Positions 1 to 5,728 are shown, counted from the stretch's first letter. The stretch: 8,679 nucleotides of DNA from Bacillota bacterium (GCA_009787685.1 WQSV01000046.1:1-8679); one strand, 5' to 3'. Translations and numbers: made by a program. Notes: generated by a model from the letters alone, not told the origin.

Positions 1-477
1 GTTCCCATGCTTTTTATCATAGCGATCATCATATTTTCGCTCAACGATGAACTTGATGATAATATCTGGACTACCGCTCTCTGAATACCAACGCTCAGTT
101 ATAATTCGTGTTGCTTCATCAAAAGTCGCATCGCTACTGCACTCATAACAACTGGGAATTTCGACATCATCACACCACACCATGTTAAAAGCGATTCTAT
201 AAAATGTCAGTATGTAATTGATGTCGAAAAAAGTTTTGGGGCTTTCGGATCGAGCAATTCTGTAATTCTGTGTCGCAAGTTCACACATCTTTTGCAAGAC
301 TGGTGGGTCTATATTCGAAGTCAACATTTCAATCGCCATTTTTTCCGCCACCATATCTGTGCGCGAAAGCCCTTTGTAGAATTGCGGAGTGATGACCCTG
401 CAAAATGCCATGATGTGTTCAGCTGTTGTTGGCGATGTCAGCGACACATCATTTTTTGTCTTGACCAATTTAACCAT
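1..477 (-). CDS. Partial protein downstream of replication gene; possible helicase-loader-like partner
   Basis: An open frame of 159 codons reads leftward from an ATG at 477-475 and runs off the window edge, so the C-terminus is missing. A GGGGGAG ribosome site lies a few bases upstream, and the ATG overlaps the stop codon region of the replication gene by 8 bases, so the two are translationally coupled. The first ~85 residues look all-helical and contain the stretch TTAEHIMAFCRVITPQF. A cysteine-containing stretch (WCDDVEIPSCYEC) follows around residues 108-120. I do not recognise a family. By position (initiator then loader, as genes 38-39 of phage SPP1) and by its helical N-terminus it could be a helicase loader or inhibitor of the G39P type, but that is inference only. 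Confidence 0.7.
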   Translation of the reverse strand, partial: MVKLVKTKNDVSLTSPTTAEHIMAFCRVITPQFYKGLSRTDMVAEKMAIEMLTSNIDPPVLQKMCELATQNYRIARSESPKTFFDINYILTFYRIAFNMVWCDDVEIPSCYECSSDATFDEATRIITERWYSESGSPDIIIKFIVERKYDDRYDKKHGN

Positions 478-1315
478 ATCGCTCCCCCTTTAGAAAATCA
501 TGCAAGTCCTCAAGTGGACTTCTACCTTTTTTCGGCGAATCTCGGAGCGATCCTTGTGGTGGTTTCAATTCAAAAACATCACCCCAGTTATTGATAATAC
601 TGCGATTTAGAATTTCAATCTTCATCTCATCATTCGGTGCAATTTTATCTAACTTTTCAAAAATAAGCTCAAGTGCACGATTAGTTGGAGTTTTTTTCAT
701 ACTCACCCGCATCTTAATAAAATCCTTGACCGCTTCTTGTAGTCTTTGATTTGAGGTGTATCTTGCGATTATCTCATCAAAAGCAGGAATCGCCGCCGTC
801 TCTTTCTTACTTACTTTCTTTTTAGATGTAATGGTAGTCTCTGTAGTATTCTCTGGTATTGGTTGGTGCGTATTGCCACTATTAATCGGTGCAATTTGCT
901 CTGATGTCTCTTGGTCAATTTGCTCCGATTGATTTGTGCAATTTGCACCTATGTCTTTTTGCTGTTCAAAGAAGCTTCTTTCTTTAACTGTTTCATTCAG
1001 TGCATCATAATCAAGCCTATACCAAAGCGTCCTGTCAAAACTCGATTTATTAAAGTGTCCTTTAATGATAAGCCCACTATCAACCAATCTAGCAATGGTT
1101 CGCTTGACTGTATCAAAACTCCAAAATGGAAATTGTGAATGCCACTCTGAAATTGAATTATATATCCAGCTGTGCCCGTCGCGCATCTTTGGATTCTTCT
1201 TTAACCAATAATGAAGCTGTTGCAAAACAATAGCCTCATTAAGACCCAAAAGCGTTGCTAGTTTCGGCAGAACTATTAGTGGTTGTTCGTCAAGTAAAAT
1301 GTTCGAGTTTTCCAT
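470..1315 (-). CDS. Winged-helix / DnaD-like replication initiation protein (replisome organiser)
   Basis: The 281-residue product begins with a winged helix-turn-helix of a kind common in Firmicutes phages and plasmids. Residues 10-40 carry the signature EQPLIVLPKLATLLGLNEA followed by LQQLHYWL, and residues 60-105 are the recognition helix and wing. A polar low-complexity linker spans about 115-175. Residues about 188-252 form a DnaD-like helical tail (LQEAVKDFIKMR, then ILNRSIINNWGDVFELK) that in relatives contacts the primosome. Family members bind the origin and recruit the replicative helicase. The start is supported by AGGAG six bases before the ATG. It is transcribed away from the repeat-rich region 1316-2037, which is therefore the natural place for its binding sites. 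The family is well supported; the exact role is inferred. Confidence 0.85.
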   Translation of the reverse strand: MENSNILLDEQPLIVLPKLATLLGLNEAIVLQQLHYWLKKNPKMRDGHSWIYNSISEWHSQFPFWSFDTVKRTIARLVDSGLIIKGHFNKSSFDRTLWYRLDYDALNETVKERSFFEQQKDIGANCTNQSEQIDQETSEQIAPINSGNTHQPIPENTTETTITSKKKVSKKETAAIPAFDEIIARYTSNQRLQEAVKDFIKMRVSMKKTPTNRALELIFEKLDKIAPNDEMKIEILNRSIINNWGDVFELKPPQGSLRDSPKKGRSPLEDLHDFLKGERYG

Positions 1316-1353
1316 TTGAGTTTTCTCCTGAAAATTTTGTCGCTGTGATTGTA

Positions 1354-1393
1354 ATTATACAAAATAAAAGACCCAACGGCTTTTTGGTCTTTT
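1354..1393 (-). promoter_or_regulatory. Possible promoter and inverted repeat upstream of the replication gene
   Basis: Read on the minus strand, TATAAT lies at 1359-1354, about 40 bases before the replication gene's ATG. No good -35 hexamer sits 16-18 bases further up. Instead an 8-bp inverted repeat, AAAAGACC (1366-1373) with GGTCTTTT (1386-1393), occupies that place. This suggests an activator or repressor site, although the hairpin could also work as a weak terminator for stray transcription. Confidence 0.4.
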
Positions 1394-1451
1394 AATGAAA
1401 TCTTTATATAATTTTGTCTAATCTTGACGATTGGAACAGTTGCAAAATATT

Positions 1452-1648
1452 AATTCTCGGTGGAAGTCAATTTTTCCCGAGAATTGGCTGTTTTCGCTCT
1501 AAAAACACGATTCTCGGTAAAGTTCCCTATTATAGGAGCTTTTTGCTCATTTTGGGCAATCTAGCGCAAAAATTATGCTTTTTTACTCAAAATCACAAAA
1601 AAATATGCCCCATAATAGGACACTTTTCCGAGAATTGCTCCGAGAATT
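1452..1648. repeat. Five copies of a 9-base box CCGAGAATT in both orientations (iteron-like)
   Basis: Plus-orientation copies lie at 1477-1485, 1628-1636 and 1640-1648. Reverse copies (AATTCTCGG) lie at 1452-1460 and, with one mismatch, 1509-1517. Five near-identical 9-mers in under 200 bases of AT-rich non-coding DNA are far above chance. The likely binder is the adjacent winged-helix replication protein or an unknown regulator. The first two copies face each other and the last two are tandem, 12 bases apart. Confidence 0.75.
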
Positions 1649-1774
1649 TTCAATCAATTTTTGCCCTATTTTTGAAAAAATCTCGTAACAGTGAGAAAGG
1701 GTTACATAGTGTTTTTTTGCTCTCTGAATATGCGTTCATAGTGTAAAATATCCCCTACTATGCAAACAATTTTG

Positions 1775-1799
1775 TGCTAACTTTTAACATTAGTTAGCA
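1775..1799. repeat. 8-bp inverted repeat TGCTAACT / AGTTAGCA
   Basis: TGCTAACT at 1775-1782 is followed by its exact reverse complement at 1792-1799, with a 9-base spacer. There is no T-tract after it, so a protein-binding operator or origin element is more likely than a terminator. Confidence 0.55.
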
Positions 1800-1815
1800 T
1801 AAAAGCAACAACACG

Positions 1816-1885
1816 CAACCACGCAAGCAACCACAACCACACAAACAAATTTGCTTGCTTGTTAGTTGCTCAACCACGCAAGCAA
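1816..1885. repeat. 15-base perfect direct repeat with intervening inverted GCAAGCAA / TTGCTTGC
   Basis: CAACCACGCAAGCAA occurs exactly at 1816-1830 and again at 1871-1885, 55 bases apart. Between them lies the inverted core TTGCTTGC, in a strongly asymmetric AC-rich stretch (1801-1850). It is a candidate origin or partition-type site; the binding protein is unknown. Confidence 0.55.
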
Positions 1886-1937
1886 AATTTTTCAAGCATG
1901 GGCAAAAACAAAAATGACTTGCAATTATTTTTCAAAA

Positions 1938-1955
1938 AAAGCGTTCAAACGCTTT
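1938..1955. promoter_or_regulatory. Palindrome AAAGCGTT-CA-AACGCTTT overlapping the -35 of the sigma-like gene
   Basis: An 8-bp perfect palindrome with a 2-base centre overlaps the first bases of the -35 hexamer at 1953-1958. This is the usual geometry for a repressor operator. Confidence 0.55.
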
Positions 1956-1981
1956 ACACAATTACTCAATTATGTTATTAT
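1953..1981 (+). promoter_or_regulatory. Sigma-A-type promoter of the sigma-like gene
   Basis: TTTACA (1953-1958), a 17-base spacer, then TATTAT (1976-1981). Transcription would start near 1988, about 50 bases before the ATG at 2038. The promoter is flanked on both sides by palindromes, so tight control is likely. Confidence 0.75.
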
Positions 1982-2011
1982 TGTATTGTAGTTGCTCACT
2001 ACAATACAATA
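1979..2011 (+). promoter_or_regulatory. 14-bp perfect inverted repeat spanning the start of transcription
   Basis: TATTGTATTGTAGT (1979-1992), a 5-base loop TGCTC, then the exact complement (1998-2011). It begins inside the -10 hexamer and covers the predicted start at about 1988. In DNA it is a good operator. In RNA only a truncated 5' hairpin could form. It lies just ahead of the ribosome site AAAGG (2022-2026). Confidence 0.65.
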
Positions 2012-2037
2012 AATTTAGAGCAAAGGAATAACTAACC

Positions 2038-2883
2038 ATGACAAAAACAACAACCACAAAAAACAGCAAAAAACAAGCATTAAAAAATGCCGTCACCACG
2101 CAAAGCGTGAGCGTGACAGATAACAAAACAAGTGATTTAATCACTTGTAACAATGTTCAAAACATGGGGGAATATATAGCATTAAGGGCTATAAAAACTG
2201 TTCTGGATAGAGTGTCAGGAACTGAAAAAACAGCAAAAAATGACACTAAAAAAAATGATATTATCAAGGGCAATTCACTAGCAAGTTATGGAACATATCA
2301 ATTCACACACAAATTATACTGTGACTTGATTAGTGACTTAAACAACAAGCATTTAATCAATCACACTATAACCGATGGATATGACATAGCACAAACTGCA
2401 ACCGCCTTTTTATGTGAACACATAGGAAAAAAACTTGACAACATAGCAAGCGTGGAACAACTTGACAAGCAAGGACAACCCATCACAATTAAAAGGGCTT
2501 GTTTTAGAGTTGTAAACAAGTATATCATGGAACATAGACAAAAAGACTACAAGCAAGTTGCAATATTTGACAATGGACAATATATAACGCCTCCGCCATT
2601 GTGGAACATTGACAAAATACATGACTTGCACTTGCTCAATCAAATAATTAAAGATATGCAACTATCAAGCAAGGAAAAAACAATTCTATCATTAAGACTA
2701 AAAGGCATGGGATATGACAAAATAGCACAACATTTGAGCATTACAAAAAGCACAATTAGAGTTTATATAAAACGCATACAACAAAAAGCAAGCAAAATAG
2801 GTTTGACAAGTGAGAACGCAAAAAACGCATTAAAGTCATTAAAAATAGACAAATTACAAGCAATTAAGGCAAGCAAACAATAG
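2038..2883 (+). CDS. Sigma-factor-like helix-turn-helix protein
   Basis: The 281-residue product has a lysine/threonine-rich N-terminus (1-40) and a helical middle. The motif DGYDIAQTATAFL (113-125) resembles the DAEDLVQEVF signature of sigma region 2, followed by a basic helix (RACFRVVNKYI, 153-163). Residues about 195-251 are a clear sigma region 4/LuxR-like helix-turn-helix: LSSKEKTILSLRLKGMGYDK followed by IAQHLSITKSTIRVYIKRI. The layout fits an ECF-type sigma factor or sigma-derived regulator of a mobile element. A promoter with two palindromes precedes it and a terminator follows it, so it is a single-gene transcript. Base use is unusual: the coding strand is very rich in A and CAA/GCA/AAG words, like the adjacent 1800-1880 stretch. 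Whether it is a true sigma factor or a DNA-binding regulator cannot be told by eye. Confidence 0.8.
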   Translation: MTKTTTTKNSKKQALKNAVTTQSVSVTDNKTSDLITCNNVQNMGEYIALRAIKTVLDRVSGTEKTAKNDTKKNDIIKGNSLASYGTYQFTHKLYCDLISDLNNKHLINHTITDGYDIAQTATAFLCEHIGKKLDNIASVEQLDKQGQPITIKRACFRVVNKYIMEHRQKDYKQVAIFDNGQYITPPPLWNIDKIHDLHLLNQIIKDMQLSSKEKTILSLRLKGMGYDKIAQHLSITKSTIRVYIKRIQQKASKIGLTSENAKNALKSLKIDKLQAIKASKQ

Positions 2884-2909
2884 GACTAGAAAATCAAATT
2901 TAACCATGC

Positions 2910-2940
2910 AAAAACACTAGATTAAATGCTAGTGTTTTTT
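2910..2940 (+). terminator. Rho-independent terminator after the sigma-like gene
   Basis: AAAAACACTAG (2910-2920), an 8-base loop, CTAGTGTTTTT (2929-2939) and a T-tract form an 11-bp stem. It starts 27 bases past the stop codon at 2883. Confidence 0.85.
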
Positions 2941-3064
2941 GCTTGTCACACGCTAGTTACTATTTAAGTGTAGCGTGGTTGTGTGCTTGTCACACGCTAG
3001 TTACTATTTAAGTGTAGCGTGGTTGTGTGCTTGTCACACGCTAGTTACTATTTAAGTGTAGCGT
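2941..3064 (+). repeat. 44-base tandem repeat, 2.8 copies, each with an inverted repeat and a -10-like box
   Basis: Identical units start at 2941, 2985 and 3029; the third matches for 36 bases and then diverges. Each unit contains CACGCTA and TAGCGTG (TAGCGT in the third) as inverted arms 15 bases apart, with TACTAT between them. The 100% identity points to recent tandem duplication. The array sits directly upstream of the candidate structured RNA and probably multiplies its promoter or operator. Confidence 0.85.
3023..3051 (+). promoter_or_regulatory. Candidate promoter for the large RNA, repeated in the 44-base units
   Basis: TTGTGT (3023-3028), a 17-base spacer, then TACTAT (3046-3051). 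The same pair also occurs one unit earlier. The -35 matches consensus at only 3 of 6 bases, the -10 well. Transcription would start near 3058, exactly at the first base of a perfect 16-bp hairpin. Confidence 0.5.
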
Positions 3065-3600
3065 TTGCGTTTGTCTAACAACAAACGCAAACGCTACGAA
3101 TTTATGAGCGATGATGGGAAACTCTGAACTACCCATTGCCACTTCCCGCCCATGACTATCTGAGTCATGGTATGGCTGGCTGCATCGGACTAGAGAATAA
3201 TGCAGATGAAACTAACATCAAATACTGTCGGTCGCTTGACTAATCGTGAGTAGTCAACATTTTGCGTGAACGGAATGGAGCAGGTATGCCATGAGCCTAA
3301 ATTCGTGTTGAACAACTGTGGCTAGTGTGATGTTATCATTATGTTGTATAATTCTGAGGCAACTCACTTGCATTATTACAATCCTACTGGCTAGGGTTTA
3401 TAGGGATACGCAAGTAAAAATGACGACGACAATCTGATTCGAGGAAATAGCCCCAATTGATTTGGGAGTGTTACAGATAAAGTTTATACTAACTAATGAA
3501 AAACAGCATGAAGTAATGAAAAATGCTCTGCGTCTTTATGACGCATTTAAGACCGCTCATCATAGCAATATTTTGAGCGGTCATCGTGTCCAAAAAGACC
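3058..3600 (+). ncRNA. Candidate large structured non-coding RNA (approximate ends)
   Basis: About 540 bases have no credible reading frame but many perfect stems. These include a 16-bp hairpin (3058-3073 with 3082-3097, loop TCTAACAA), CATGACT/AGTCATG (3151-3157, 3163-3169), CTGCAT/ATGCAG (3180-3185, 3200-3205) and TTGACTA/TAGTCAA (3236-3242, 3251-3257). Further along are ACTTGC/GCAAGT (3366-3371, 3410-3415) enclosing CCTA/TAGG, TGCGTC/GACGCA (3529-3534, 3540-3545) and GACCGCTCA/TGAGCGGTC (3551-3559, 3574-3582). GC content rises locally (32 of 60 bases at 3121-3180) compared with the neighbouring genes, as is usual for structured RNA in AT-rich genomes. Size and mobile-element setting recall the ornate RNAs ROOL and GOLLD, but I cannot assign it to any class. 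No terminator separates it from the gene at 3636, so it could also be a long 5' leader. Confidence 0.6.
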
Positions 3601-3635
3601 GTATGAGGTTGGCATGGGCAAAGGAGCAAATCATT

Positions 3636-4595
3636 ATGGAAAAAGAAAAGAAATTCGTATTGACTGGCAAAGAAACTCTTGCCCAACTTGAAGACGGTCT
3701 GAAACTATTAACTGAGGAATCCACTGCTGCGATTAAAAGCGGTAAGTTGACCGATGAAATGGTTGCAAGTCTGCTCGCATGGGAAACTGCTTGTGCCAAC
3801 AAGCAAACAGATGTCACCTATCGTGCTTTAGGCAAAAAGGAAAAACCTATGGTTGAAGCAAGTATTCTATTCAAATTCCCAGTCAAAAAAGTCACAGTCA
3901 AGCGTGACAAAGACACGCAAAAAATAGTTGAAGTCAAATTGGGCGAATATGACAAGAAGATTGACATCAAAGATTTTTGCACAACAAATAAACTTTCATT
4001 GGATTGGTTGCCTGAAATTCAATTCTTCAAGCAAACTATGATATTGAAAGTTGCGTATGACCGCAAAATGACACCAGCGCAATTAAAAGAAATCTCGAAA
4101 TCCTACTACATGGACAAAAAAATCGCTCATCTTGCAGAGGGACGAACTCCATTTAGCAACAATTCAGTTTGCAAGGACTTGCAAAGGCTTGTTGACGCTA
4201 TCGTTCCCTTTGAGGGCTACAAATGTCATAATGAGGACTTTGGTTTTATTCGTGATTGCATGACCCAAATGGGCAAAGAGCCTCGCTCGACAAGACTTGT
4301 TGGCGATAAAGCGATAATGATTGCAGTTCTGAACCTTTTGAACAAATTCGCAACCAAAAGAGCGTATAATGTGGACTATCGCAAAATAAAAGTCAAAACT
4401 GAAAAAACCGCTCCAGCGCCACAATCAAAAGCACCAAAGAAAAAATCTGGCAAAACATCTGCCATTGTCCAAAAGCAAAAAAGAACCCGCAATAAAAGCA
4501 AATTGACCTTGCTCGCTAATGATGACATATTGAAGCAACCTCTCGAAATCAAACAAGTTGACATGAGCGACTTGAGACTTGACATAGCGGCATAA
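3636..4595 (+). CDS. Unrecognised 319-residue protein with a highly basic C-terminal region
   Basis: I choose ATG 3636 because AAAGGAG (3620-3626) lies nine bases before it. The frame stays open upstream to a TTG at 3462, but that stretch has no ribosome site and is filled with RNA stems. The protein opens with a charged, helical segment (MEKEKKFVLTGKETLAQLED) and is soluble with no membrane segment. The middle has alternating strands and helices (for example EASILFKFPVKKVTVKR). Residues about 248-289 form a disordered Lys/Arg-rich tail (KAPKKKSGKTSA, then QKQKRTRNKSK) that would bind nucleic acid. No catalytic motif or known family is apparent. Its position directly downstream of the RNA candidate, without a terminator between, makes an RNA-binding partner plausible but unproven. 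A strong terminator follows. Confidence 0.75.
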   Translation: MEKEKKFVLTGKETLAQLEDGLKLLTEESTAAIKSGKLTDEMVASLLAWETACANKQTDVTYRALGKKEKPMVEASILFKFPVKKVTVKRDKDTQKIVEVKLGEYDKKIDIKDFCTTNKLSLDWLPEIQFFKQTMILKVAYDRKMTPAQLKEISKSYYMDKKIAHLAEGRTPFSNNSVCKDLQRLVDAIVPFEGYKCHNEDFGFIRDCMTQMGKEPRSTRLVGDKAIMIAVLNLLNKFATKRAYNVDYRKIKVKTEKTAPAPQSKAPKKKSGKTSAIVQKQKRTRNKSKLTLLANDDILKQPLEIKQVDMSDLRLDIAA

Positions 4596-4609
4596 CATTT
4601 GAGTGCAAC

Positions 4610-4649
4610 AAATCCTGCACTGATAGGAATATCTGTGCAGGATTTTTTT
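4610..4649 (+). terminator. Strong rho-independent terminator
   Basis: AAATCCTGCAC (4610-4620 with flanking A) pairs perfectly with GTGCAGGATTT (4635-4645) across a 14-base loop and is followed by Ts to 4649. It closes the 3636-4595 transcript. Confidence 0.9.
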
Positions 4650-4714
4650 GCATCTTTTTACTTACCTATTTTTTACTATGAAAAACTGTGCGACAATTTG
4701 AGTGGTATTTCCGC

Positions 4715-4743
4715 TTGACTTACCAATCATATTTTCGTATAAT
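4715..4743 (+). promoter_or_regulatory. Near-consensus promoter giving a leaderless transcript
   Basis: TTGACT (4715-4720), a 17-base spacer, then TATAAT (4738-4743). The usual start site, seven bases past the -10, falls on the A of the ATG at 4750. Confidence 0.85.
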
Positions 4744-4749
4744 GTAACT

Positions 4750-5064
4750 ATGGATATTGAAAATCAAACTAAAAAAAGGGGTCGTGGGCGTCCACAGCTA
4801 ACTCCTGAGCAAAAAGAACAACGACGAATTAAAAATAACAAGCGCTCTAGTGAACATCACAAAAAGACTGGATATGCTGCTCAAAAAAAATATAAAGACG
4901 CCCACCCTGAAACTTATAATTTCTATGAACCCGCCATTAGAATAGACAGAGTTTTTGAAAATGCTTTTATAAAATTATGCGAAAATGAGGAAAAATCACA
5001 TTCCGAGATTTTTATATACGCTATAGAAAAAGTTTTTGATATTACTCTATCTAAAAAAGATTGA
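4750..5064 (+). CDS. Small DNA-binding regulator: AT-hook plus ribbon-helix-helix-like domain
   Basis: The 104-residue protein starts with an AT-hook-like KKRGRGRP (8-15) in a very basic region (to about residue 60). Its C-terminus (about 70-100, KLCENEEKSHSEIFIYAIEK) resembles the second half of a CopG/Arc-type ribbon-helix-helix fold (compare GrSrSElIreAl). It is probably a plasmid-type transcriptional or copy regulator. The ATG at 4750 is chosen because it coincides with the predicted transcription start; a frame start at 4702 would lie upstream of the promoter. There is no ribosome site, so translation would be leaderless. The stop codon TGA lies within the -35 of the next promoter and no terminator intervenes, so it probably reads into the leader RNA and may regulate that promoter. 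Confidence 0.8.
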   Translation: MDIENQTKKRGRGRPQLTPEQKEQRRIKNNKRSSEHHKKTGYAAQKKYKDAHPETYNFYEPAIRIDRVFENAFIKLCENEEKSHSEIFIYAIEKVFDITLSKKD

Positions 5065-5089
5065 CATCCATTTAAATTTATGTTATTAT
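5061..5089 (+). promoter_or_regulatory. Strong promoter of the leader RNA and downstream gene run
   Basis: TTGACA (5061-5066), a 17-base spacer, then TATTAT (5084-5089). The predicted start near 5096 is the first base of a hairpin. The -35 overlaps the stop codon of the preceding gene. Confidence 0.85.
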
Positions 5090-5095
5090 CTAGGC

Positions 5096-5215
5096 GAACA
5101 ATTGCTTCGTGGTTGTTGCGATTGTTCTCATGGTTTTCTGTTCCTAAAGCAGACGGTCTGGCACGACATCGTTAAGTCTGCCCACCCTTTGGGTGTTTTG
5201 ATTGACCGACGGTCT
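5096..5215 (+). ncRNA. Structured leader RNA / candidate regulatory RNA
   Basis: The 195 bases between promoter and gene 5291 are GC-richer than the flanks and fold extensively. A 10-bp stem GAACAATTGC/GCGATTGTTC (5096-5105 with 5118-5127, one G-T pair) begins at the start site. GCAGAC/GTCTGC pairs at 5149-5154 with 5176-5181. CACCC-TTT-GGGTG (5183-5195) is followed by TTTT, a weak terminator. The 8-mer GACGGTCT occurs at 5152-5159 and 5208-5215, giving GACCG (5204-5208) two mutually exclusive partners. A further stem AGACAG/CTGTCT lies at 5236-5241 and 5257-5262. I do not recognise a known riboswitch. It may be an attenuator, an antitermination RNA or a small RNA of about 100 bases. Confidence 0.6.
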
Positions 5216-5290
5216 CATGAATAACTGATATCATAAGACAGTCGGCACTTAGTCTTCTGTCTAACTTAATAAATTTTACAGGAGGCTTGT

Positions 5291-5728
5291 ATGCCAAAAA
5301 AAATGCCCCAATTTAAGAACACAAAAGAATTCTGGAAATGGTTTGACTCTATTAGAACATCTGAAAGTTATCATATCATAAACAAGAAAAGATTTGATAA
5401 TGCCATTAGTGCAATCAACACAATTTTCGCCTTAATCTCTGAATCAAACCCCAATAGAACAGCCATCTCGCTAAAGCAAGATGATTTATTGGGAACTGCT
5501 CTTGATATAGAAATTATCACAGATGTTGCAATTATTGATGACCTCGAAACTTTTTGCAATGCTTTGCGCAAGGCTGATGTTTATGAAACTTGCAGTTTAA
5601 CAAATGGAAAACATTCAATCGGCATTAGTTTTGAAGATGTTTTTGACTTTGCACCACCAACTAACTCCCCTTTTCCTGAATATGAAAAAGGGCATGGTGA
5701 ACCTGTTCTTGTTAAAAAACTGAAATAA
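5291..5728 (+). CDS. Unrecognised 145-residue protein
   Basis: A perfect AGGAGG (5280-5285) five bases before the ATG makes the start secure. The product is soluble and acidic in its middle. It has an aromatic N-terminal helix (KEFWKWFDSIRTSE, about 12-25), a helical stretch to about 52, mixed strands and helices (ALDIEIITDVAIIDDLETF, 70-88) and a Pro-rich tail (APPTNSPFPEYEKG, 121-134). There is no enzyme motif, signal peptide or membrane segment. It is the first gene behind the structured leader RNA and is separated from the next gene by two terminator-like hairpins. The context suggests an accessory protein of the mobile element; its function is unknown. Confidence 0.75.
   Translation: MPKKMPQFKNTKEFWKWFDSIRTSESYHIINKKRFDNAISAINTIFALISESNPNRTAISLKQDDLLGTALDIEIITDVAIIDDLETFCNALRKADVYETCSLTNGKHSIGISFEDVFDFAPPTNSPFPEYEKGHGEPVLVKKLK

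Larger units (their letters stand above)
1316..2037. other. Non-coding divergent region, candidate replication origin / control region
   Basis: This 722-base interval separates the leftward replication gene from the rightward sigma-like gene. A frame of about 110 codons on the plus strand (1414-1746) has no ribosome site and is made of the repeats, so I do not count it as a gene. The interval holds five CCGAGAATT boxes, a pair of CCTATTAT(A/G)GG elements in opposite orientation (1526-1536 and 1610-1620), an 8-bp inverted repeat (1775-1782 with 1792-1799), a 15-base direct repeat, and a promoter with two palindromes. Repeats of this kind beside an initiator gene are typical of origins, but no canonical DnaA box was found by eye. 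Confidence 0.5.

Noticed and set aside
1414..1746. 110-codon plus-strand frame in the candidate origin
   Set aside because: It starts with TTG without a ribosome site, consists largely of the repeated boxes, and the translation looks non-protein-like.
2941..3064. CRISPR array
   Set aside because: The 44-base units are directly adjacent, without variable spacers, and contain a promoter-like box; there are no cas genes.
3098..3440. Group I or group II intron
   Set aside because: I looked for the conserved group I core and the group II domain V and found neither; no intron-encoded protein or split gene is present.
3058..3600. tmRNA, RNase P RNA or OMEGA/HEARO guide RNA
   Set aside because: There is no tag reading frame or tRNA-like ends, no RNase P conserved core, and no IscB/TnpB or HNH/RuvC motif in the adjacent protein.
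3462..3635. 58-codon N-terminal extension of the 3636 gene starting at TTG 3462
   Set aside because: There is no proper ribosome site, the DNA carries perfect RNA stems (3529-3545, 3551-3582), and AAAGGAG sits nine bases before the ATG at 3636.
4702..4749. Upstream GTG start for the AT-hook regulator
   Set aside because: It would lie upstream of the near-consensus promoter at 4715-4743, and the extra residues are encoded by the promoter itself.
5036..5224. 62-codon frame over the leader RNA, as a possible leader peptide
   Set aside because: It begins inside the preceding gene, has no ribosome site, and only shadows the structured leader.
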